Below, one piece after another: positions 32,782 through 40,745 of a DNA stretch of 40,745 nt. Source of the stretch: Protostelium mycophagum (Eukaryota > Evosea > Variosea > Protosteliida > Protosteliaceae). Made by a program: the position numbers and the translations under genes. The stretch is taken from contig MZNV01002268.1 of the NCBI GenBank assembly GCA_002081555.1, positions 1 to 40,745 of the forward strand, in the 5' to 3' direction. Numbering within the stretch: position 1 is the stretch's first letter; each line of letters opens with the position of its first letter. Under the pieces are notes generated by a model. That model worked only from the letters and a program-made list of their open reading frames with translations. It was not told where the DNA came from and did no database searches.

Positions 32782-34836
32782 ATGGCTCAACAGCCACCGG
32801 TCTCTTTAGGGTACTCTCTGAGACGATCTTCTAACCAGATCTCTCCCGATGTAGATGGGATGGTCTTTGCAGATGATGATGATGAGAGTAAAGAGATGGC
32901 GAGTGATACTGTCTTGCCATTGTACGATGTGCCCGAGGAGACATCAAAATGGAGAGAGGGTCTAAAGAGGATGTTTCCAATACTATTAGCGATGCTCGCA
33001 GCAGTCTTCTTCTCTATGATGCAGCTGTTTGTGAAGGTGAGATGAAGGCAAACTACTGAATCATCTGACGATTTAGGTTGTTTCTGTCTATACGCCAACA
33101 GTGCAGGTTGCTTTTTGTAGATCTGTGATACAAGGTAATAGAGTTTCCCATTTTCAGAAGACACAACATCTTGTGGAACTTACCATCATCACAAATGTAA
33201 TCTTAAAATTCACAGGAATCCTATCCATTTCAGTTCTTGGAATCCAAGAAAGGACGACCGTCTTTCACTTATCAAGGCGGATCCTATGGATTGTCATATC
33301 TCGAGGTAATTCATCTCATATGATCTCATTCTGACACAAAGACAGGAGCTATAGGATTTGTCTCATTTCTCTGCCTTTTCTTTGCATTGTCAAAACTGCC
33401 TTTGTCTGAATGTGTCGTCATCACTTTTACTCGTGAGTATTCCTTTGCATCCATAGAGCATTTCACCATCAGCATCGCCTGTACATGGGAGCTCTCATGA
33501 GAGCTTGAGAAGAACATCATGATAGGATTATTCACACGAATAGATCCTGTCTTTGCTTCCATCTTGGCCGCCATAACTTTGGGTGAAAAGTAAGTGATGA
33601 TCATGCATCTCATTAATGCCTATAAAAACAAAAATTCTATTTAAAAAATCAGAAGAATCTCGGTCATCTACAACGGCTAAATCGGTCAGGATGCACGCGC
33701 TGGACGTGGTTGGAATATTATTTAGTACAGCGGGAGTTGTACTTATTTCAAAACCACCGTTTTTATTTCCCGGCGCACACGATGACGTGGTAGGTTTAAA
33801 CGAATTTTCCTTGAGTTTTCCTCGAGTTTTCCACGAATTTTCAACGAGTTTATGAATTGTAGACGGGATATTCGGTCATTTTTGAGATGGCAGATTTTTT
33901 CTCTAAGATATATATTTTCACAGAAAATTCTGCGAAATTTCAGTGACATTTCATAGGTGGAGCCAGAAGTCAGATGGATCGGCCTGGGATTAGCCGGTAC
34001 AAATGCTATTTTGACAGCTGTCGTGATCTGTCTCATTCGAGCGATGGGATCAGGTGCGATATCTCATGTGTCACAGAATATCATGACATCTCATCCAATT
34101 TTGTGACGAATCTTTATGACATCGTATCCCAGTCTGTGTGAATCGATTTTTCCTCATATGCAAAATTTATTTTTGAGAATTCATTTTTTATCTGATCTAA
34201 AAATAGGTATACACGTTCTGCAGAACGTGGCATGGTTCTCCATCGTATCTGCACTGTTCTCAGGCATAATTCTATGCGTGACACGTGACATCGTGATACC
34301 TCAAGACTGGCTGCAGTGGACCCAGCTGTTGGTTCTGGGAATATTCTCCTTCTTAGGGCAATATTGTTACTCCAGGAGTCTACAACTCGAAAAAGCGGCC
34401 ATCATTGCAAGTACAGGATATTTACAGGTATGTTTCAACAGATTGAAACGTTGTAGATTGTCGAAAAAATGATTTTTATGATGAGATAAACCGATTTTGA
34501 AAGGTATTTCATATACAACAGGTCGTCTTCGCCGTTATATTCGATCTGCTGCTCTTGGACTTTGTGCCTGACTTTTGGAGCATGTTGGGCGTGAGCCTCA
34601 TTTGCTGCCTTGCGTTGTTGTCACTCGCAAAGCAATGGACAGGCGAAAAGACTGTGAGTATTCTTTCACTCGAAATATCTGGAGCAGTCTGGCTACTGAT
34701 TTTTTATCCCAACAATGCTGGTGTCACGTCTTTAGATGTAGAAATACCAGCAGCAAATTGTGTTTTTCAAAATGCAAGATGTATTTGGCCGAAAACAATC
34801 AGACTGCACCAAGACATCAAAAAATATTATGAATGA
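32782..34836 (+). CDS. SLC35G/EamA-type drug-metabolite superfamily transporter
   Basis: ATG at 32782 gives MAQQPPVSLGYSLRRSSNQI, then an acidic cytosolic head (FADDDDESKE). Membrane spans follow in order: FPILLAMLAAVFFSMMQLFV; YTPTVQVAFCRSVIQ; FVSFLCLFFALSKLPLSE (the EamA signature region); IFTRIDPVFASILAAITLGE; VVGILFSTAGVVLISKP; WIGLGLAGTNAILTAVVICL; VAWFSIVSALFSGIILCV; LLVLGIFSFLGQYCYSRSLQ; LEKAAIIASTGYLQ; VVFAVIFDLLLLDFVPD; MLGVSLICCLALLSLAKQW. Two five-helix EamA repeats and the ending order fit SLC35G-like transporters. The substrate is unknown; members move nucleotide sugars or small metabolites, or act at the plasma membrane. The final 60 residues are not conserved, and the true 3' end may use another exon. 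About nine short introns. Confidence 0.85.
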
Positions 34837-35372
34837 GATCTAAAGATGCACAGATCTCGCCGTTTCAAACGATCAGGTTGTGGTTCATGAAGAGATCTAC
34901 AACTCATCAACCTCTGTCTCAAAATGAAGAGATGCATGAGATGAAATGAGAGGAGCGACTGTCTCATTGTAGATGTAGGTGAGAGTTTCTTTACGAAATC
35001 ACTATGTATTTACAGTTGTGTAGTGCCCCGATTGAAATTTTGTGGGAGAGTAACATCGTTTTTGAAAGGTCAAATAAATGTTTTTTCAAATCTCTAAATG
35101 AATGATTGTGCTCACATCAAAAATTCAACGCTGTCTCTGACTTCTTCCATAAAATAAAAACATGTTCAAAGTTAAGTATACTCGTATAGACACGGAGATC
35201 GAGTACTATTACTCGTGTCTAAAGAGGTCACGAGGGGTGGTTCCTGTCAAGTGAACAGAAAGACATTTCACACAGTAATCTTTCAAAAATGACGAGTTTT
35301 TATTTCAGATTCTGGATCGATTTGAACCGCCGAGAAGAAGTGAAGAAATTTCCAGGAAATTTCAAGGAAATT
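34837..35372. other. Convergent 3' region between SLC35G-like and homeobox-like genes
   Basis: No gene is supported. It contains two CTACAACTC/CATTGTAGAT words near 34899 and 34965 and a possible short hairpin, ACTCGTATAGACACGGAG... ACTCGTGTCTAAAG, near 35180-35225. Otherwise it is AT-rich UTR-like sequence. Confidence 0.4.
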
Positions 35373-37127
35373 TCACGTGATGTCGATGTAATTTGGGTTC
35401 TCGTCTTCACCTGAGATATTCAGACATTCAGAAAAAAATGAAAATATAATTAATTTCATTTGAAATTTTCGATCAACCTCACCATCTGAGATATTGATCA
35501 CGTGATTTTTTGCCGCCAAATAATTGGTCATCTACAACGGTCATTCTCGTTTTCTAAAAATAGACTCACCGGGAGTCTCGTCGGGGTCCCCCAGACCTTT
35601 GAGTTTGTTGCCCCTTGGTTCGTGATTGGTGAGGGTGCAGCGTTCCTCCCTCCTCTTAAGATCAGAGGTGTGTCATCCTCACTAGAGTCCACCTCTTTAG
35701 TAGATTCCACCTCTTTAGTAGATTCCATGTCTTTGGTTGTCCTTGACCTCTTTGTGCCAAAGGCGGGATTTGCCCCTCTACTCGCATTGGTCGTGGTCGA
35801 TTTGAGGTCGACCGTTTCTTCCTGAGCGTCTCGAACAATTGTGCCCTTGTCCAGATTATTTGTGCCCTTGTCCAGATTATTTGTGCTCGTCTGAATACCA
35901 AAGGGTATGTCGTCGTCTTCCATGTCTTTACGTTTCTTCGTGCCAGAGGAAGTATTTCCAGCTACATCTACATTCTTTGTGGCCTCTATGAGATCGGTCG
36001 TGTGTTTGGAACCATATGGCACACCTTGAACAGCTGTGCTCTTGTCCACATTATTTGTGCCCTTGTCCACATTATTCGTGCTCTTGTCCACATTATTTGT
36101 GCCCTTGTCCACATTATTTGTGCTCTTGTCTCTTCGATTCTGACGATTGGCCATCCTCTTGTCTTTGCGTATCTCGTTGTTGCACCAGCTTTGGATCTGC
36201 TGAACACTCAAGTTTGTTTTTTCAGACAGCCGTTGTAGTTCATCCCTCTCAAAAATTCTGCCGTTGTAGATTGCATGTAATTGGGCTCGTGTTTCTGCGG
36301 TGATTTTTTTACGTGGTGGTGGGGGTTGGGGGGGTTGTGAGGGGGGAGTTGGGGGTACTGAATTTTCTGGGAAATTTCCGGGATGGCTCGATCTGATGGG
36401 TGACACCTGGAATAATGAATTTAAATTTTTATCAAAAAGATTTCCACAAATGAAATGAATTCACATTTGGTGGCGGCAACTCCTGTCCAGCGGTGGGTGG
36501 TGGATTTTTTTCTGAATTTGGAAGAGGTTCTTTACACTATGACGTCATCAGTACATCAGTGACGAGAAAAGTAATGTTCACCTGGCATTTTGGATGTTGA
36601 TCCATCAGAAATTTGACCTGGTAAAAATCCAATCAAAAACAAGTTCAATTGAGATGAAATTGATATGATGAATAAAATGTACACTGTATTTGTGGCTAAT
36701 TCGTGAATAAAAAGACGCCATCAAGTAGAGTTTGAGGTGATATTCATGTGAGATGCAAGTTGATTTCGACACAAACCTGCTCTGATAATGTCGCCACAAT
36801 CTGGTTGGTCTTGTGCAGCTCTGGCACTGTCAAATAATTCATCCTCTGGAATACTCACCATGTTTCAATAGCAGTATCTCCTCCATGCCCACAATATTAT
36901 TATTGATCGACATTCCGATTGAAGATTGCATTCTCTGATTAAAATCAGCGATTTCAGGTGAGGTTCATCACCATCAAATCTTGTGTGATGTCGATCGCAT
37001 TTGTTTCATCGTCATCGTGAGTGTCTTCAAATAGATCTGGTTCTTCATCATCTTTCGGCCCAGTGATCTGTTGTATTCATTCCTGGTGGATCAGGGTATA
37101 TTTTACCTTTTCTTTGCCGTTAGACAT
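35373..37127 (-). CDS. Homeodomain-like protein with 7-residue tandem repeats
   Basis: ATG at 37127 gives MSNGKEK, followed after an intron by ITGPKDDEEPDLFEDTHDDD. Small exons follow: MQSSIGMSINNNIVGMEEIL, VPELHKTNQIVATLSEQ, VKFLMDQHPKCQ and NPPPTAGQELPPPN. The main exon starts VSPIRSSHPGNFPENS, then a proline tract and KKITAETRAQLHAIYNGRIF, ERDELQRLSEKTNLSVQQIQ, SWCNNEIRKDKRMANRQNR. This fits a homeodomain: three helices with W-x-N-x-x-R in helix 3 (usual WFxNxR is WCNNEIR here). A repeat of STNNVDK/GTNNVDK (about 36045-36130, 21-bp units, four to five copies) and a second block (STNNLDK, 35845-35885) follow. The likely end is ISDGEDENPNYIDIT at 35373 after two short introns; without them the frame stops at 35528. 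It is probably a DNA-binding regulator. The homeodomain call is moderate to good. Confidence 0.72.
35840..36135 (-). repeat. 21-bp minisatellite coding for (S/G)TNN(V/L)DK
   Basis: Units of ACAAATAATGTGGACAAGGG type repeat four to five times at about 36045-36130, and a related pair or triplet lies at about 35845-35890. They keep the reading frame and give an asparagine- and lysine-rich linker. Copies differ by only one or two bases, so copy number probably varies between strains. Confidence 0.8.
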
Positions 37128-37149
37128 GGCTTCAGACCAATGATATCAA

Positions 37150-38430
37150 AAAGATGATCGTGTCACAGATTTGGATCAAAGTTATGAAACCTTGGGATAT
37201 TGCTGGGAACAATTCACCTGCAACAAACCGCGAAGAGCACGGTCCTTACCGTGCCATCCACTTGGTAGTACAAAGAATAATCTGGCGGGAAAAAACTATA
37301 TTTATTAAATGAATGTACACGGACACGGTAAGCTTACCATGACGCTCCCTTTCCTTACCGTGATTCATAAAGAATGAATTTTGAAGCTAAGAGAAAAATT
37401 TTGGCGGGAAGGCCGCGATTTAAAATTTGAATTGGAATCCAAAACAAAGCTCACCAAGCCGTTCTACTTGGCCTTCCCTCTCGAGGGGAGGCAGGTCCTC
37501 ATAGCCCTTTGATAAAGGCGTCCGATTCTCCATCGTTGCCACGTCATCATAGCCCGCCGGTACCTCGGTATTGTCTGGATCTGTCACCTGTCAGTCTGAA
37601 CTATAACGAGGACTATGAATCTTCATCGAAATCTCCTCACAGTTAGGGGACAAGTCCAAGTTGCTGCCTTGGGAACTGATGACGTCACAGATCTTGTCAA
37701 AGGTCGGGCGTAGGGTCTTCAGAATAGATATCTCACTCTGATGTCATATGTCAACGATAGATCTAAAAATAGAAACATGAATTCGTTCAACTGCTTCTGG
37801 GTCACGTGCTCGGCTCTGATCTGAGATATCTTAGTATGATGTCTTTGAAGATTCTTCCACCCGGCAAAGCCGGATTTTCGGGTAATCGTGGCTTTGAACA
37901 AACTTTTTGTTCAACTACAAAGGTTCCTGTCAAAAAACCGCGCAAAAGGGGAATTTGGAATTTGAAAAATCAAAATTGCCGTTTGCATCCACAGCAACAG
38001 AATGACTGCTGTCTTTACATTCCGCAAACACAAACGTTTAAAACATCTATTCACAGCTACATAAAGGCTCTTCAATGCCGCAGAACCTAAATACACTTGA
38101 AAGATATGTGTATAATACCTGCTTCACAGCGACAGAAAGATTCCTCCAATCGGCCTTGTAGACATCCCAAATGCACCAGAACCGACCTCGGTCATATTCT
38201 TCAGCTCCGAGAAAGTCACCTGCCACGGTCAATTCAAAATTCAAATATCCGTTTTGACGAGGTTTTGTTCAAGACGAGACCAGAGTTCAGAACCTGATCC
38301 CGTCAGATTTCCCGCCAAAAAATTCCCGGAAATATTTCCCGCCAAAAATTCGAATTCAAACGGACCTTGTAATCTCCTATCTGCTTTGTGTTGGCCAATT
38401 TGTGCATGACTAGTGTAGTCCTGATTGCAT
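37150..38430 (-). pseudogene. TKL-type protein kinase remnant lacking the catalytic core
   Basis: Minus-strand exons encode the start of a kinase domain: VTFSELKNMTEVGSGAFG (glycine-rich loop, about 38165-38215), then DVYKADWRNLSVAVKQ (beta-3 lysine AVK) in a frame shifted by one base, so a single nucleotide appears missing between the two halves. After introns come IRAEHVTQKQLNEFM and SEISILKTL (helix C with its glutamate). The next residues, RPTFDKICDVISSQGSN, match the RPTF motif that closes a TKL kinase domain. The HRD, DFG and APE motifs, expected between these, are absent, so roughly 180 residues are missing. A tail follows: DNTEVPAGYDDVATMENRTP, LSKGYEDLPPLEREGQVERL, DYSLYYQVDG. An upstream exon reads INEGDAIRTTLVMHKLANTK. 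It cannot be an active kinase as it stands. Confidence 0.65.
37237..37254. repeat. 18-bp inverted repeat with ACCGTGC arms
   Basis: GCACGGT-CCTT-ACCGTGC is a perfect 7-bp inverted repeat with a 4-bp loop. It overlaps a possible splice donor (GGTAAGGACC on the minus strand) in the kinase remnant and lies about 110 bp upstream of the homeobox-like start. It shares the CACGGTAA word with other non-coding sites. Confidence 0.5.
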
Positions 38431-38439
38431 CACCTTCGT

Positions 38440-39120
38440 TGATGCTGTCTCACTCATTCCACCATAATACAGAGGGAAGAGATTGCTTTTGAGACTGTAT
38501 CACCAATGGCTCCCACAGGACATATTCCTATACCAACATTGTCAAGACCACCAAGACCATTATCTCCAAATCCAAACTTGCCGCTGAAGATTGAGCGCAG
38601 CTTTGACTCACAATCTTGGATAATGTAGTTATTGTTATGAACTCCAAGGTATGACGGAGATAGCCATAGTACTTTGCACTCTAAATAGATGATGGACAAC
38701 TTGAGGCTGTGGACCCCACAACAGACAGGATTTCTCCTCATAATAAAGATTACATACTCACGTCAGAAAGGATTGGAATGTCCATTTTTAACCTATCTAC
38801 AAGGAGACAAAAGTGTTTAAAGACAGCTCCAGATCATCTGGTGTCTCTGCTTCAGTTTTTTCAGATTGTGAGACGGTTTCATGCCCTTATGTCCTCTTGT
38901 TAGATCATGCAATTGGTGACGTTGCAAACATTTGCAACAAGGTAATCTCACTTAAAATCAGATCAGTGATTCTGATACAAAAGGACAACGTGATGTTCTT
39001 TGTGAGTAATGAGTTCCAGAACTCTGCTGTTCTGTATACAAGAGGGATGATCATCACAAAGGCACTGATTTGAAATGCAAGATCCAACACAAGTTGATTC
39101 TGCACTGCACCCATCCATCA
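38440..39120. other. Unassigned region with two open frames on opposite strands
   Basis: A minus-strand frame at 38454-38741 reads KLSIIYLECKVLWLSPSYLG and then FGFGDNGLGGLDNVGIG. A plus-strand frame at 38813-39073 reads VSCPYVLLLDHAIGDVANIC and VILIQKDNVMFFVSNEFQNS. Both look protein-like, but I recognise neither, and neither shows flanking exons. They may be fragments of genes that inserted with the ankyrin cluster. The intron words common to the left do not occur here. Confidence 0.35.
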
Positions 39121-39163
39121 ACACAGAGGTTACACGCACACTTTATGCCCTTACTTTGTCCTT

Positions 39164-39216
39164 GTGTTGCAACCATTTTCTCTTGCCCATTTAAGTACTT
39201 CTAAGTGTCCGTTTGT
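39164..39216 (-). repeat. Inverted single ankyrin unit at the left edge of the array
   Basis: On the minus strand this reads STNGHLEVLKWARENGCN, one complete WAREN-type ankyrin unit in the opposite orientation to the array that starts about 30 bp further right. The arm (about 39169-39211) forms an imperfect inverted repeat with 39244-39286. Confidence 0.8.
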
Positions 39217-39706
39217 AGATACGTGTGTATATGCTGCAGAGGGTGGACATCTAGAAATTCTCAAATGGGCAAGAGAGAATGGTTGTCCATGGAATGCAAA
39301 TACATGTACACAAGCTGCAAGGGGTGGACATTTAGAAGTATTAAAGTGGGCAAGACAGAATGGCTGCAAATGGGATACAAACACGTGTGTGTTAGCTGCA
39401 ATGAACAACCATTTAGACACACTCATGTGGGCAAGAGAGAACGGTTGTGAATGGAATGAGCTTGTGTGTGCATATGCTGCAGAGAATGGACACTTTCAAA
39501 TGTTGAAGTGGGCAAGAGACAATGGCTGTCCATGGGACAAACAGACGTGTCCGCAAGCTGCATCAGGTGGACACTTAGAAGTATTAAAGTGGGCAAAACA
39601 GAATGGGTGTCCAAGGAATAGACTGGTGATTCTATACGCTGAAGAGAGTGGACATTGGGAAACAGCAAAGTGGGCAAGAGAGAATGGGTGCATAGACACA
39701 GAATAA
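39217..39706 (+). CDS. Ankyrin-repeat array 1 (WARENGCPWD type), 5' end lost
   Basis: An intronless frame encodes five and a half repeats of about 28-33 residues with the pattern TCxxAAxxGHLEVLKWARENG: DTCVYAAEGGHLEILKWARE, NTCTQAARGGHLEVLKWARQ, NTCVLAAMNNHLDTLMWARE, LVCAYAAENGHFQMLKWARD, QTCPQAASGGHLEVLKWAKQ and a last diverged unit. It ends GCIDTE at TAA. This repeat class is expanded in some stramenopiles, amoebae and giant viruses and mediates protein binding; an F-box often precedes it. The frame begins inside the inverted unit, so the native start is missing and this is probably a fragment. The lack of introns and intron words sets it apart from the genes to the left. Confidence 0.72.
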
Positions 39707-39840
39707 AGTATAAGAAAATCATTATTGTGTCGATGTCACAACGTTGACATATATGTGTCAATGTTACAATGTTAACATGTGCGTGTGTTGACATGTCATG
39801 GATGGGAACTGGTCAATTCACTTCGCAATACACCAAATAT
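39707..39840. repeat. Short direct repeats of TGTCRATGTTACAAYGTTRAC between ankyrin arrays
   Basis: Between the two arrays a unit like TGTCGATGTCACAACGTTGA and TGTCAATGTTACAATGTTAA occurs twice in tandem (about 39727-39778), followed by GTGTTGACATGTCATGG. It is a small tandem repeat of the spacer and carries no gene. Confidence 0.5.
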
Positions 39841-40745
39841 GGATAACAAACTCCAGGCCGAAGCCCCAAGCACTACTATCAATATAAGTGGGACATACTG
39901 CATTACATATATTCTTCTTTCTTGGAAAAGGAATGCAGAATGCCTTTCTTGATGGTGTCAAAGCAGTTCAATAGTGTATGCAAAAGGGATGAATCAGGGA
40001 CTGTAACAAATGAATCTGGCGACTTCAAAAGTATATGTGGATATGCAGCAAAGAATGGGCATCTAGAATTACTAAAGTGGGCGAGAGAGAACGGCTATCC
40101 ATGGAATAACTGGACATGTGCATATGCCGCAAGAAACAGGCATTTAGAATTATTCAAATGGGCAAAAGAAAGGGGTTGCCCATAGGATGAAAATACATGT
40201 TCATATGCTGCAAGGAGTGGACACTTGCATATTCTCAGATGGGCAAGGGAGAACTATTGTCCATGGAATGAATCTACATGTGCACAAGCTGCAGGGGGAG
40301 GGCATTTAGAAATATTACAATGGGCAAAACAGAATGATTGTAAATGGGATGCAAAAACATGTGCATATGCTGTATTTGGTGGAGATATACTTGAATGGGC
40401 AATAACAAACTGTTGTTTATATGATAAGGAAACATGTTCTATTGCTGCAAAAGGTGGACAGTAGTAGTAAGATGGGCAGTAGAGAACAGATGTGATTGGG
40501 ATGCAAGGACATGTGGATGAAAGTACGTGTGCAAACGCTGCAGATAGCGGACATTTGGAATTACTCAAGTGGGCAAGAGAGAAGGGCTGTCCATGGGATA
40601 GACGGACATGTTCTAGTGCTGCATCAAAGGGACACTTGGAAGTGTTGAAGTGGGCAAGAGAGAAGGGCTGTCCATGGGATGCAGATACATGTGCATACGC
40701 TGCATTGGGTGGCCACTTAGAAGTACTTAAATGGGCGAAAGAGAA
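39841..40745 (+). pseudogene. Ankyrin-repeat array 2, interrupted, runs off the window
   Basis: An ATG at 39841 (MDNKLQAEAPSTTINISG) and an F-box-like stretch (RMPFLMVSKQFNSVCKRD, about 39930-39990) precede at least nine ankyrin units, for example CGYAAKNGHLELLKWARENG, TCAYAARNRHLELFKWAKER, TCSYAARSGHLHILRWAREN, TCAQAAGGGHLEILQWAKQN, TCANAADSGHLELLKWAREK and TCSSAASKGHLEVLKWAREK. The frame is broken in a few places, so as read this is a decaying copy. The last units at the right edge are intact and the array continues beyond the window. The head suggests a cytosolic F-box-ankyrin adaptor of the expanded WAREN class. It may be a member of a family undergoing birth and death. Confidence 0.75.

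Noticed and set aside
36002-36303. Plus-strand open frames rich in CPHYLCPCPHY or ALVHIICALVH
   Set aside because: They are shadows of the 21-bp repeat coding STNNVDK/GTNNVDK on the minus strand.
39151-39794. Long minus-strand frames across the ankyrin array (HVFVSHLQPFCLAHFNTSKC type)
   Set aside because: Apart from the one true inverted unit at 39164-39216, these are antisense shadows of the plus-strand repeats.

Overview
This is a nuclear DNA window from a eukaryotic microbe. Every large gene is split by many short GT-AG introns, mostly about 30 to 100 nt, with GTGAG/GTAAG-like donors. TAA, TAG and TGA all serve as stops. The genes point to a free-living protist that can build a cilium (a TMEM17-like transition-zone protein) and probably undergoes meiosis (a SHOC1/ZIP2-like candidate). 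I cannot place it in a phylum from this sequence alone. No rRNA, tRNA or CRISPR array was recognised.

Layout. The left end holds the tail of a DNAJC28-like (DUF1992) gene on the minus strand. Three plus-strand genes follow: TCF25/RQC1, a SEC14-GOLD lipid-transfer protein, and an ABCG half-transporter with a cysteine-rich ectodomain. DGAT2 and TMEM17 lie on the minus strand. A long plus-strand gene follows, whose C-terminal part resembles the XPF-like region of SHOC1/ZIP2. It converges, with only 11 bp between stop codons, on a myristoylation-type EF-hand gene. A decayed gag-protease fossil of an LTR retrotransposon sits at about 22.9-24.8 kb, followed by a 141-bp element with perfect 20-bp inverted ends. 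Then comes a large cytoskeletal gene (calponin homology, long coiled coil, GAS2 domain), an SLC35G/EamA transporter, a homeobox-like gene on the minus strand, the remnant of a TKL protein kinase that has lost its catalytic core, a stretch of unassigned sequence, and two intronless ankyrin-repeat arrays that run off the right edge.

The most unusual signal is not one gene. Introns across unrelated genes share a small vocabulary of words: CGTTGTAG/CTACAACG (about 30 copies, some exonic), TGACGTCA (12 copies, nearly all intronic and several next to donors), the 12-bp palindrome TGACACGTGTCA (three copies), and GTCGACAT (dense in one gene). In the coiled-coil gene an exon tail and its following intron head have been copied together at least four times. 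This may reflect introner-like intron spread or a splicing code. It is the best candidate here for something undescribed, but it could also be a compositional habit of this genome.

Exon boundaries were read by eye from splice sites and family conservation. Outer coordinates of multi-exon genes cover start to stop including introns, and some 5' ends are uncertain.
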